Assembly (NCBI GenBank): GCA_907165135.1 | Contig: OU015569.1 | Span: 10,540,501 to 10,604,500 of the forward strand | DNA from: Oikopleura dioica | Taxonomy: Eukaryota; Chordata; Appendicularia; Copelata; Oikopleuridae | Direction of reading: 5' to 3' | Length of the DNA stretch: 64,000 bases | In this document: piece by piece, positions 44,979 through 56,617 of the stretch | How the letters are laid out: every line of letters begins with the position of its first letter | Numbering within the stretch: the first letter of the stretch is position 1 | Position numbers and translations under genes: made by a program | The notes under the pieces: generated by a model | Told to the model about the DNA's origin: nothing | What the model saw: the letters and a program-made list of their open reading frames with translations, nothing else | Database searches by the model: none

Positions 44979-47900
44979 ATGAAGCTTTTCAATCCGTTGG
45001 TTTTACCGACGCTGATCGGTATACAAGCAGATTCATCGGTAAGCCTCCATAGTTTGATTTTTATTCTTCATTCTCCCGTCTTAGGTCGAAAATGAAGGCC
45101 ACAATGCGATCAACGCGCCTTACGAAGAGTCTGTCAAAATGTACGACGCTTTTGTTGCCAACTCGGCAAAAGCGTTTCTCAAATCTTCAAAACCAGGCAG
45201 CAAGCTTGAATTTACAGCGAAAAAGGGGATTTCGTTGCCAACGATGTTTATGGCTCGCGAGTTGAAGGAATCGGTTTGCGCTGATACCCAGCTAGTCCCT
45301 GAAGACACTTGCCCAGATGTCCGCTCACAACGGTAAATTGAAGTTTCAATAACTATCATTTTTTTATTGCACATTTTAGTTACCCAACAGTAGATGGCAG
45401 TTGCAACAATCGAATCGACATCAGCCGCGGAAAAGCTTTCCGCCCACTGAAGAGACTCGTTCCAGTACAGTATGATGACGGATTTGGCAGTATCCGAAGA
45501 AGTGTCTCTGGAGTAGATCTTCCATTAGCTCGTGAAGTCTCAAATGTGATCCAAAATCCAACTCCGTCCAAGGATGCCAAAGTCAATCACATGTTCACCC
45601 AGTGGGGGCAGTACATCGTTCACGATCTCGTCCACACGCCAGTGGTCGTCACTCCAGAGGGTGATCTTGACTGTAATTGTGAGAACCCCGCTGCCGAATG
45701 CATCAACATCCCAATCCCAGAAGACGACACTCAGTTCCTCAACGGCAACAAAACGTGTTTCTCGCTACCGCGCTCTATTCCAACGCCAAACTCAAAATGT
45801 CAGTTTTTCAACCGCGAGCAGATCAACCAGTTGAGCAGTTTCATCGATGCGACAACCGTTTACGGCGTAGATGACGAGCTTTTGTCTGATCTTCGAGATC
45901 CAGAGTCGGATGCAGGCGAGTTGAAGGTCAACACGAAATATAGCGGTGACTTCCACGGAGCGAATTTGCCTGCCGCATCTGATATGGAGAAATCAAAGAA
46001 GAAACCACGCTGTCCGGCAGCTCTTAATGTCGGAATGGAGTCCTGTCCTTTCGCTGGTGATAGAAGAGTCAACGAGAATGCGGGTTTGGTAGGAATGCAC
46101 ACGATCTTCCTCAGAGAACACAATCGAGTCGCCCGAGAGTTGAAGAAGGTCAACCCCGAGTGGAGCTCTGACACGATCTTCGAGGAGACACGGTTGATCA
46201 TCAACGCCATGCACCAGCTGATCACATACAAAGAGTACCTCCCTATTCTCCTCGGACCCAAGTTCGTCGACCGTTACGACTTAGGAATCACTCCCAATGG
46301 CTATTACTATGGTTACGATGCAACAATCGACGCGACAATTTCCAATGTATTCACGACCGCTGCCTTCCGATTTGGCCACAGTATGATTAACGATGAGTTC
46401 TCACGCTTTTCCGCCGACTGGGCTGACCTTGAAGGGACATTGCCACTTAGAAACTCGCAGTTCAACCCTGGTTCGTACCTCAACGATACCTCAAACTTGC
46501 TCAATCCAATCCTCCGAGGTTTGATGGAAGATCCCTCCTTCGCCATGGAAACTACTTTCCCAGACTCGATGCGAAATTTCCTCTTTGCGCAAGGAGACAA
46601 ATTTGGCAAGGATTTGCTCGCCATTAACATCCAGCGTGGACGAGAACACGGTTTAGGCACTTACAACGACTACCGTACATTCTTCGGTATGCAGCGTGCC
46701 CGTGACTTCAGCGAACTCAAGGAAATCCCGTACGAAATGCGAGAACGACTTCGATCCGTCTATGCTCACGTTGACGACATCGATGTCTATGTTGGAGGCC
46801 TTGCAGAAACGCACGTAGAAGGTGGACTTGTAGGACCGACTTTCGCACACATCATGGCTCTTCAGTTCCGGGAGCTCAAGGCTGGTGACCGATTCTACTT
46901 TGAACATGGCGCTTGCGAGACGATCTTTACCCCTCTTCAGCTAGATGAGCTGCGTAAATTCACCCTCTCTCACTTGATTTGTTCCTGCACTGATACCGAG
47001 TCCATCCAAAAGAATCCCTTTTTCGCCGTTTCCGAAGAGAACCCTCGAATTTCATGCGATGACGAGTTTTTCAAACTCGATTTGTCAGCATGGAAAGAAT
47101 CATTTGTTCACACTAAGTCGCACGAGGGCTTCATGGACACTGGAAAGTGGTCTGAATGGTTCCCACCAGTTTCTAAGCCAAAATCGCTCGACCTCGACGT
47201 CATCAACAAAGAACGTCCGGACGATGTTTGCCTAAACTCGATCGCTTCCGAACTTCGATTTGTCAATGACCAGCCTCAAATCCGATTTATTTGTCCCGCT
47301 GGCGAAATTTTATCTAATGACTTTCCCCCAGCCTGCATGGACCGGGGCAGATGGACCAGCTGGTTCGACCACTCCAATCCAAGCGGACACGACGGCGACG
47401 ACATTGAGGAACTTCGTGTTCTTAATCGAGAACGTCCTGGTGAAATCTGCGACAATCCACTTTTTATGCAGGTTACACTCGGCAATTATTTTTCTCAAAA
47501 ACTAACAAAACCTTATTCAAGGCTCAATCAACGGATGAAATTCCAGCTCGCGAAACTGGCGACGTTTTTGCCGTGTTCGATCCCCGACGAGGTCTCATCT
47601 GCCGCGGCGCCCATCAAGTCGACAAGAAATGTCACGATTACAGAGTCAGATTCTTCTGTCCTGAGGGATCGATTGAGCCGCCTTCCTCTCTTTCAAAGGA
47701 TCTGGAGGATGCAATCAACGAAGAATTCCTCGCCTGGACCGAGTGGTTCTCCGCTGATGAGCCGGACGAAAGTGGTGACATCGAATATCTTGTGGTAAGT
47801 TTCATTGTTTATCTTCTCAATAATGATAATCACTTATGCAGGCCGCACGGGAAATGATGCCAAGCATTTGCATCCATCCTCATGCGATCGAAGCTCGAGC

Positions 47901-48271
47901 CATTAGCGACAAGAAGCCTGCCCACGAAACTGGCGATGTTTTCAAAGTCTTCAATAAAGACAAGGGATTAGTCTGCCAAAATACCGACCAGGTGAGCATT
48001 GAGTGATTCTGTCTAAAATATATATCGTTCTCAGAGCGACGGCAAATGCGACGACTATCAAGTTCGATACTTGTGTCCCGCTTACGAAAACGACATGGAG
48101 GACTACTTTGAAGAGTTTGAGAGTATGAACTCTGAAGCGTTTAATCAATACCGAGTCGATGCAGGTAACTCTCCCGCCAAGAATTTGGCGCGCAAGCTCT
48201 GTCACGAGCACGACCTCTGCTGCAATGACGAACTTGGCGTATTGCGAGGCATGTCGTTTAGCGGAATCTAA
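44979..48271 (+). CDS. Secreted animal heme peroxidase fused to three mucin-type WxxW modules
   Basis: Exons 44979-45038, 45085-45332, 45380-47471, 47522-47794, 47842-47991 and 48035-48271, all in phase, about 1019 residues. Signal peptide MKLFNPLVLPTLIGIQA. The peroxidase domain keeps the distal His (QWGQYIVHDLVHTP), the Arg/Glu pair (RRVNEN before GMHTIFLREHNRVA), the proximal His (FRFGHSM) and the Asn of INIQRGREHG. The Asp before the distal His that forms a heme ester link in myeloperoxidase and thyroid peroxidase is Val here. After the peroxidase come three WxxW-type modules (WSEWF, WTSWF, WTEWF) with following GLVC-like and CxDYxVRxxCP segments (KCHDYRVRFFCP, KCDDYQVRYLCP), as in gel mucins and CILP. 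Probably an extracellular matrix-modifying oxidase; role inferred. Confidence 0.88.
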
Positions 48272-48750
48272 AGTCTCCATCGGAGAGCTTTTCATTCCAA
48301 TTCGGTTTCATTGTAAATAAAAAAGCAATAACGGAGTAAGTAAGACCCTGTATTTGACAAAGTTCAGTTCATGATTTCTGCTGTATCATAAATTATCTCT
48401 CAGAAATAAAAATCTTCTAACCTAAAAAAAAGAGTTTTGTGTATACTTGCAGGATTACAGTTGCGAAGATGATTGAATCAGATGTTAAAGCTTGAATTGG
48501 CCGTCACAACAGCAGTGAATAATAGACTTGGCAGCTTATTAAAACTAACTGAGCTTTATTAGGAATTGGTAACTACGAATTAAGTCAAACTGTTTCTATT
48601 GTTTCCTCTTCCGGAGCTTTTTCGAAAAACCATAGTCACCGTGGAGACAAAAATTCCCGCCTATTTAATCGCCACAGTTCTCCACTTTTCTTCAGATTAA
48701 CTCTCAGATAACCAGATAGCGAAAAACCATCTCCAACACAAAAAAAAAGA
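48272..48750. other. Intergenic region
   Basis: About 480 bases; AATAAA near 48317 closes the peroxidase gene. The rest is the upstream region of the small GPI-type gene. Nothing else was recognised. Confidence 0.35.
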
Positions 48751-49504
48751 ATGAAGTTGTTCACCGGTCTCGCTTTTGCCTCTGCGGCCTTTGCTGCCTA
48801 TTCCGATACCTGCATTGGTGTGGATTCCGCTAATTGCGATGGAACCTGCTCTGCTCAACTTGAGACCTGTGCTCCAGCAGGTGGACTTACTAGTTCTGAT
48901 TTGGTCAGTTTGATTAGTTTTTTCCTTTTTTATTCGAGAAATTATTAGGCCTGTTGCACCGCCGCTGATGCCGATTACGTCTGTGGCGCTAACTTGTGCG
49001 GCAATTTGCCATCTGCAAACTTTAACCAGAGTAAGTTTTAATAGAGACTGGCGAGTCATAGAATATCCACTTTTTAGTTGCTTGCTGCGCTGACTCTGCC
49101 GAGCCCGAGGTTCCCGGTATTCCAACTGACGCTCCAGTTGAGCCAACCGCCGATCCAAACGTCCCCACTGAGAGCTCAACCATTGATCCATCTCAACCAA
49201 CTCAACCCACCGATGCCGCCTCTTCCACTATGTCCCCAACAAGTGGTGCCACTGGAACAACAACAGGAAAGAGTTTTTTTTTTTTTGCTCTGAAACTTTA
49301 GTTTCCCCACAAAAAAACGCAAGAGTCAGAAATTTAAATTTTGTTTTTTTTTTCGAGATTTTCCCGATGGTAAAAAATCGTAAAATTACCATAACTGTAG
49401 TCAAACACAAAAAAACTCTTCAAAAAGAAACTACAACTGAATCTGGTGCCAGCTCCGTAGTTATGGCCTCTGTTCTCGCGCTTTTGGCTGTTTTCTACCA
49501 CTAA
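48751..49504 (+). CDS. Small cysteine-rich secreted protein with a GPI-type tail
   Basis: Exons 48751-48903, 48949-about 49029, about 49077-49272 and 49428-49504. The N-terminus MKLFTGLAFASAAFAA is a signal peptide. The next part has ten or more cysteines in CxGVDSANCDGTC / CTAADADYVCGANLC / ACCADSAEP patterns. A Pro/Thr/Ser-rich stalk follows (TDAPVEPTADPN; STMSPTSGATG), then a hydrophobic end (SSVVMASVLALLAVFYH) that fits a GPI-anchor signal. The third intron contains a long T-run. No named domain was recognised. It is similar in overall design, not in sequence, to the SEA/poly-Thr protein: secreted, stalked and GPI-ended. Confidence 0.65.
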
Positions 49505-49633
49505 ATCACTTTTCTTGTTCTCCTGAGTTCTCCTGACTGTCAGACAGGAAATAAAATAATGACGACAGTTATCATCAAACTTGAAAATTATCATTTATAA
49601 GGCATTTATTGAAAGGGCTAGAGTTCGTTCAAT

Positions 49634-50035
49634 TCAAGCGTGAGTGGCAAATTCATCCGTTATGTGATGAATGACTACGTCTGTTCTCCAATACGTCTGA
49701 TTTTTGGAATAGCTTCTTGAATACTTTTTACGAAAAAGACATAGCAAACTATTCCATTCCAGAAAAGAAAGCGCGACGATAAGGGCGAAAATCGTCGCAT
49801 TCGCCAGCTGGGGCATCAGGTCGGAAAGAAGGGGCGATCGCTCGGGCTGAAATTGCTGAAAGAATCGCAAAAATAGAGGGAGTACTGTTGGAGGCTTCCA
49901 GTCAGTGTTGAAGTACAGAAATTGCAGATATGTTTGGATAGCAGCGACGAAGACAAGAATAAGGTAAATTATACGGAGTTCACTGAATCAAGTCTCGTTA
50001 AGTTTCGCTTATGGAAGGAAATGCAGCTATGAATA
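49634..50035 (-). CDS. Putative membrane protein, partial
   Basis: Minus-strand frame with two hydrophobic stretches (LRIIYLILVFVAAIQTYL; ATIFALIVALSFLEWNSLLC) and a basic end (CLFRKKYSRSYSKNQ). An acceptor (GATTCAG) lies near 50030, so earlier exons probably exist, but a start codon could not be fixed. It may be a separate gene or the last exon of the multi-pass gene upstream. Not recognised. Confidence 0.3.
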
Positions 50036-50196
50036 GTAAATACTTAGTTTCCCAGCTTTCTGGAGCGGGGCCAACATTTTATTATTTATAATTAAAAGTA
50101 TTGTTGTTGGCAAAGCGAATTCGCACAACAAAAAGTCAGATTCTGACTATTTCGAGTTGAAAGAATTAATATTTGATTGCTGATGGATGATGGAAA

Positions 50197-52127
50197 TCAG
50201 ATGACGTCGGTAAAGAGACTTTCCTTGGCAGTATTTGTTGATCTTCTAAGTGCAGTTGCTGGGAGAACGTTCCCAAGACCATAAGATTCGTAAACAAGCA
50301 GAGCTTCACGAAATTTGTTATCATCGAGAGACCAAAGTCTTTCAATTTTGGAACACTCGTGCTGGATGATTCGGAACTGTGGATGCGCGAAAGGGGATGG
50401 AAAACGAATAGATTGAGGAGAGTTAGAAGACATATCTGACGAAAGCTCTTTTTGTCTCTTCCGGAAGTAGACCAGCTGAGCGACAACCAGGCGAACAGGG
50501 CGATGAGAAGTGAAGCAGCGATGATATAGATCGGGCACCAAAGAATCGCTATTAACTTGGCCGATTGGCTCCATGAAATCATTCCAGTTTTCGGCCGTAT
50601 TCTCAATTGCGCTAAAACACTGTTCGCGAGGTAGATAAATAAGAGCCCTAACCGAGTGCGATAAAGGTGAAGATCTGTAGACTCGTCAAGAAGGAGAAAA
50701 ATAATGCTTGAAGGAAGGAGGGCATGCTTCCTGAGATTTTTTCAAAGTAGTAAAATTCGTAAGTCGTCACTGTATAAATCAGAATAACCAACGAACAAGA
50801 TCAAGGTTCCATCTTGAGGGAGAGATTTGTAAATAAAATTAAGGGTTTTATTGGAACCTATCAGAAGGGTCCCGAATGGAAGAAGTCAATAAATAAATAA
50901 GTTTCTAATTGACTTAAAGAAGTGGACCCAATCTTGCCTGCAAACAGACGCGAATGGCATCCATTGACTGTAGTCGAATCTGTAAAATTGAATTTAGTTG
51001 AATACTGTACTTCTACTGTAATTGGCTTCTTACTGGTCGTGGTTGATATTCTGAAGTGCGGATTGAGTGCAGTCTTTTATTTCTATCGATGAATTCTCCG
51101 ACTGCGGCTCGTAATACCACCTGAAATGGCACTTCGACAAAAGAAAAGAAAAAGCTGAGGGATGACCTTGAAGCGTCTGCCAAATATCCACAGCCCAAGA
51201 TCACCTTGAGGTCGAGCTCAAGTAAAGATCTGCCGTGAAGAATTATTAATTCCGAATTTGTTCCTTCCATCATGGAAGTTCCATGGTTAAAATGCACGGA
51301 AATATTTAAGAGCTAGTCCTGAATTGAATCTTCGATCAAAACCATGTAAAGCTTGTGGTAAAGAATGGCGAAATCAGCGGATACCACGGCGTCTTCACGT
51401 GTTCCCTCTTCCGAGTCAGCTAGGTTCTTGCGGTCCAAGTACTTAAATATTCTTCGTTTTCTCTTGGAACGCGGTATTTTTAATCAGTTAATCAAATTTC
51501 TTATTCGTTAATTTAAGACTTCGTTATAAAGAAGGGAATTAATAAGGCCCGTAGGGAGCACTCACCTCAAGATACAGCTTTAGGCATCTAATTGTCAGCT
51601 GAAAAGTAAATTAATTTGGAGAGCTCGTGAATACTGCGCTAATGCGGTTTAGAAAACGAGGGAAATAGTCTTTACAAATGATGTTACCTTGATTGGCTCG
51701 AGCACAAGCTTAAACACGGCGAATAAAGTATGGAAGAAGCCGCCCGAGTGGCAAATGCAGAATACTAATTAACTGGGATGAGCATCAGCAGAGAGGGCGT
51801 AGACGCCGTAATTACTCGCTGGAGCTTCTCATCCCCGCCCATCGGCAGCAGGATCATCATCCCAGCGCCCGCCAGGCCATATAAGTTCCTCAAATATTCT
51901 GATACAGTATCATTCATACATGCGAATACAAGCTGACAGTAAGTGTCGCTATTGATGATCAAAATTGAGAAAGACAGGGACGTCAAATATCAGACTTGAA
52001 GAAAATACCTATAAAAGCAGCTAGATCTTAGGTGAAAGTATAAATTCACAATATCCATCGTTAGGTCCACAAGGGGAAAGATGATCCCAGATAAGACCAG
52101 GATGATTATGTATAAGAGCGGGGGCAT
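50197..52127 (-). CDS. Multi-pass membrane protein, possibly XK-related
   Basis: A set of minus-strand exons from a likely start at 52127 to a stop at 50197. Segments: PLLYIIILVLSGIIFPLVD then TMDIVNLYFHL; GLAGAGMMILLPMGG; CHSGGFFHTLFAVFKLVLEP; SFLQALFFSFLTSLQIFTFI; IAILWCPIYIIAASLLIALF; and a charged tail. The early acidic pair in TM1 and the HxxxG segment are reminiscent of XK-related scramblase proteins, but the similarity is weak. Several junctions are unresolved, and the exons between 50900 and 51700 are only guessed. Treat as a multi-pass membrane gene of unknown family. Confidence 0.35.
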
Positions 52128-53282
52128 CTGCCGTATCCGCGTTTTCGCCGCTTCTGGCCACTGGAAATTACCACGAGGCGAGCTTCTTCAGTTCAACTTT
52201 TTTGTTAAATTTTGAATTGGACTCGTCGAAAACTATGCACTAGAAAAACTGGGGGTATGCTTGTCTCCGATTTTCTATTCATTAATGACGAAAATAGCTA
52301 AGTCCTTTCATTATTATTTAATTTGTATTCTTGGGGCACAAAAGATTATCTTCTTAGTAGGGTTGGAATCAAGATTACACCCAGGAACCACTACTAGCAC
52401 ATTATAAATTAAATATACTGTTATAATAATAATTCGCATGAGCGTTCAATTATTTTTGGAAGACACTCATGAGGTCTTCCATACGCGAATAGACGAAGTA
52501 CTCTTTCCTAAGTACTTCCTAATAAAAAATGCAATTGCTGAACCGCTCCAAGTAGAAACCCGTCCTCGCTGATTGACATACGTGGCGACTGTCTCATGCC
52601 CCTCCTCCTTGATGTCATGAAAAATCATAAACAAGCGGTGCTAATTTATTAATCGCACAAGAGTACTATTCGATGCTTGCTCTATCCTTTTTTCGTTTTC
52701 TGTTTATCTCGAAAGTGAAGTGCAACAAGTTTCTTGCACTTCTTTAGTTTTAGGCACGCTGCGAGCTTGCGGGCGCCGCCGTCTTGCATTATATATTCAA
52801 AAATGCAGAAATCATTTAATAGTCGATTGAGTGGAACTGATTCTTCCTTTTTCAGGAAATAAATCATCCTATGGACATCACAAGAGGATCCCAATTAGGC
52901 ACACTAATAATCTTAGGATTTTAGGGCATAAAATAATTGAATTTGAAAGCGAGTTAATTTGAGCATAAAAAAGTGAGCAAAATATGCTTTAAAATTATAG
53001 AAATTTTAAAATTTGGAGACACGAATAGACAAAAACTCTTATTTTCTTATGAACCCTAGCTTATCTCCTCGGAAGATGCGTGCAATTAACAGATATGCTC
53101 CAGTTACGGATACGCTCTACTTTCCAATGGCAATAAAAGACACTTCAGCTAGCATGCTTGAGAGACTTCCAAAAATAACAAATGCTATCACAAACGAGCA
53201 ATAGACATGATCAGAGTTGAATTTGATTTTCTTTATTAAAAATTAATTACAGAGTTTGGAAAATTGAACAGGTGAGACGGGT
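52128..53282. other. Intergenic region
   Basis: About 1.15 kb of AT-rich sequence between two minus-strand genes. Frames at 52682-52894 (-) and 53013-53204 (+) have no protein-like features. A possible TTCCAG acceptor near 52163 (minus) may be the trans-splice site of the membrane gene. Confidence 0.3.
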
Positions 53283-54740
53283 TTAACCCTGGGCAGCGAG
53301 GAATGCTTCTCGGTTGAAAGTTCCTGGGCGCATTCCCATGCTTCGGGCGATTTGCTTGGAATTCTTCTTCGCTTTCTTGGCTGCTTTCTTGTGGTTCTTC
53401 TTGTTTTCTTTATCAGCTTTTTTGCCTTCCCGCTTATTTTTCTTGCCTTCCTTTTCCTGTCGCTTTTTATTTTTCTTGTTTTCCTTGTCGGCCTTCTTTT
53501 TGTTCTTCTTGTTTTCTGAGAGAATGTTAATCTACAAGTCTAATTTGTCTAATTCTAACCTTTTTCGCGTCTCTTGTCGGCCTTCTTGTCCTTCTTCGAT
53601 GGTTTTCCTCCCTTTTTCTTTGAGTCACCTTTTCCTCGCTCTTGTTCGTATCCGCCGTAAGTAGGCTCGGAATATGGCTCAGGTGCGTTGTAGCCAGAAT
53701 TGTAGCCTGAGGAGTATCCGGGGCTGGAGTTGTATCCGTTGTTGTAGCCGTTGCCGTAGCCATTGTTGGAGTAGGCAGGGTTCGCTTAACGGTTTTTGTA
53801 AACACTGAAACACTTAGAAAACCGGATCATGGATCAAAAACAGTCACGACCAGCCAAATATTGGACTGACCCGAGAAAAAGACGGGCCGAGGTGACGTGC
53901 TAACACTCGGGGAAACCGGTATATGGTTCGATCTTTTTCTCGACCGGGATGTGCCGCGTTTACCTTGATCGACCATGTGATCGAGCGGGTTGGAGACGAC
54001 TGAGGCTGCCTGGACGTCAAGAGCTTGTCCGTTGTAAGCTGATGTGCCTTCTTTGTAGGTCGAGCCGGCAGTGTGGATGTTTACCTCACCGACGTCACCG
54101 AAGGTCTCTCCATTGGCAACGCTGCCATTGTCGGAGTAGCCATTTGCCTGTTGATAGCCGCCAGCAGTTTGCATGTGATGGACTTGCTCGGAATAGTGAG
54201 TGTTCAAACCAGCAGGTACAAAGGCAGTAGCGGTGTACGAAGGGTCAGCATGGTTATCGTGGACGTTTGTATATCCACCATCAGATTGGTAAGCTGGTTG
54301 GTAAGCAGGGGCTTGGTAGTAAGTTCCTCGCTCTTCGAAAATCAGAGTTCGAAAATGAGCTAAGAATCAAGTCCATAGTTGTTAAGGGTTTCAAATTTGG
54401 AAAAATTCCCACTGTGTAAAATCTCACGGGCCGTGAGTTTGCACGGTGGAATTTTGTCACGTGCAGGGGAAGAAAATTTTTCAAGGTACTGGAAATCACG
54501 TGATGTGACTATCAAAGGAGATAATCTGTCAAATCAATCATAAATCAATCGCTGATCGATTTTACGCATCGCCGCGACCCAAATCATTTTCATGTCAAAG
54601 TTGATTTACTATAAATGACCAATGTCTGTGAATATTCTCGAACTCTTATCAGTCTCTGTTTCTGTCTCTGCTTCTTCCCGGCGGAATCGGCGTCCGGCGG
54701 TGACTGCTGAGAAAAGCGCAAATCCTGCGAAAAGCTTCAT
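53283..54740 (-). CDS. Secreted Tyr/Gly/Asn-rich then Lys-rich protein
   Basis: Exons 54644-54740, 53964-54359, 53560-53784 and 53283-53515 join in phase into 316 residues. Signal peptide MKLFAGFALFSAVTAG, then a basic/acidic segment (RRFRREEAETETETD), then a Tyr/Gln/Gly region (YYQAPAYQPAYQSDGGY). Next comes Asn/Gly/Tyr repeats (NNGYGNGYNNGYNSSPGYS). A very Lys-rich end follows (KKADKENKKNKK and variants), terminating in RSMGMRPGTFNREAF. The composition resembles adhesive or structural matrix proteins, where Tyr and Lys can be cross-linked. That suits a secreted house or cuticle component, but this is inference; no family recognised. Confidence 0.65.
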
Positions 54741-55184
54741 TTTCTCTTTTGAAAATTATCTTTCCTTTTCTTTAGTTAGTTGTCTGCAGAGTTCGATAGA
54801 CGATTTTATGTGTGCATTTTGTTTAGGTTAGACCGTTGTTAGATAAATTTGAGGGAAGCGTTGGGATCGGGGCCAGTTGATTCAAAAACGTGTATTATGT
54901 CATTTATTTAGCTCACTTTTTATGATTATCAGCATCTTTGGGCTTTCTAGGTAAATAAGGGAGTGTTTCTTAGGGACTTTCGTAGGGGGCTCCAACGGCC
55001 ATTTCCCTAGCTATACTAAAATAGCAAGATAAGAACTGAATCTCTCAACACGTAAAGGCATTGAAAAGAAAGTTTCTCATGGTGAGATCTAAAATGGCGG
55101 CTTAGTAAAAATCTGCGTTCGAAAGAAAGGAGGTAAAAATAAAAGTGACAGCTGAGATTTGAAGGCCAACTGTCAACAGGAGAA
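54741..55184. other. Divergent intergenic region
   Basis: About 440 bases between a minus-strand and a plus-strand gene, expected to hold both promoters. No other feature seen. Confidence 0.3.
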
Positions 55185-55829
55185 ATGACAGGACATCACT
55201 CGCCGAATTACCCACAGGATAGCCGCTTTTGGATTTCACGGCGGTGGAAGATTTTTTATCTAGATAGCGCTGCAGAAGCTGTACCTCAGCTGGCGCAATT
55301 GAACACGCTGTTTGGCGCCGGAAACAAAAACATAAGAAGTGCCGTGAATTTGAGTTTATCCAGAAATCAAAACAGTCACATAATTCGCGGACATCTATCT
55401 TTTTCGTGCCACACGGAGATCGAAATGCGACTTTACGAGATAAGCAGGCGAGAGATTGGAAGAAAGCTCTATCAGGTCGGATTCCTAACTCCTGGTAAAG
55501 AAACCAACAAGAAAATCGAGGAGCACATGAAGAAACTGGCGAAGATTGAGTACGAGCTGCAAGAAATTGAGAAAGACATTGAATACAACAGACGGAAGCT
55601 TCTGCTGTCAAGAAAGAAGGTGACGAAGCAACCATCGGCAAAGATTTTCTTTATGAAAGTGACGCTACGACAGGAAGAACAACAAAAAAGAATAAGGAAT
55701 CTCGATAAGCTACGCAAAGACAGAATTAAAAGAGAAAAATACAAAATTGTGGTTGAATCGAAGCTTTACAGACTCTTGACGACAACCGACACTGAATTGC
55801 TCCGAGAAAGTCCATTGAAATCAAATTAA
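55185..55829 (+). CDS. Basic coiled-coil protein, unknown
   Basis: Uninterrupted frame of 214 residues. From about residue 82 (ATG at 55427: MRLYEISRREIGRKLYQVG) it is convincingly protein-like. It has a long Lys/Glu-rich helix (NKKIEEHMKKLAKIEYELQE) and a second basic helix (RIRNLDKLRKDRIKREK). The first part before 55427 is less convincing, and the true start may be internal. No family recognised. AATAAA near 55912 fits a 3' end. Confidence 0.5.
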   Translation: MTGHHSPNYPQDSRFWISRRWKIFYLDSAAEAVPQLAQLNTLFGAGNKNIRSAVNLSLSRNQNSHIIRGHLSFSCHTEIEMRLYEISRREIGRKLYQVGFLTPGKETNKKIEEHMKKLAKIEYELQEIEKDIEYNRRKLLLSRKKVTKQPSAKIFFMKVTLRQEEQQKRIRNLDKLRKDRIKREKYKIVVESKLYRLLTTTDTELLRESPLKSN

Positions 55830-56617
55830 AAAACCTTTCGTATCTGCCCTTAGATCCATGTAAATACTCTCTAGCTTCTTGAATTCTACAAACAATCCCT
55901 ACTGCCTAGAAATAAAATAAGACTGCAAAACTTGTGAAGTCATGAGTTGAGACAAATTGACTCTTGACGGCACTTTTTTCTGTGATGTGAATGTTTAATT
56001 AAATTTAAAGATAAAGTAAGAACAGAATGGTCTACTTAATTTCATCGGCAGTGGAGTGTATCTTAAGGATAATAAGCTACAGTGTTCCTAGTTTCCTGGA
56101 TCCAAGACCCCGCTTTATTCTCACGTTATACGGGCCATTACCATAAAATTTCACATATTATACTCGAACTTTACAGTGTTAAGTTCGCACTTTGGAATTT
56201 ACACTTTTTGAGCCGCGTATTTAGACATTTCACCGATTTGTTTTCGTAAAATTTTAAGATAAATAAATAAAGACGCAAATGAGACGGTTGCTTTTTATAT
56301 GTGTGGAAGTTTGATTGGCAGTCGATCGAGTGCACCAGTAAAACCGAACTAGTGAAAACTAGGAATAGAAACAGGGAGCGCTTAGTGGATCGGCACTGGA
56401 GATATTAAATCGCCTGGAGCTGATCCTCCACGCGCTCATGTAGTGGAACTAACGAGCGAAGCTTTTTGGGCAGTTGGTCGAACCGGAACTAGTAACTTTC
56501 GTACTGAAGTATATATATATATAGAATGTGCTTCTTTTTGTGCTTGACTATAGGTGCTTTTTATCTAAAAGAATTGCTCTTAGGAAAAAGTATTAGAATT
56601 TAGCTTACCAGTGAATA
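55830..56617. other. Convergent intergenic region
   Basis: About 790 bases between convergent genes. Includes an (AT)n tract near 56511-56522 and polyadenylation-type AATAAA motifs near 55912 and 56265. No gene recognised. Confidence 0.35.

Noticed and set aside
45860..46660. Several minus-strand frames of 70-130 codons inside the peroxidase gene
   Set aside because: They overlap a long exon with strong protein similarity on the plus strand and lack any recognisable motif.
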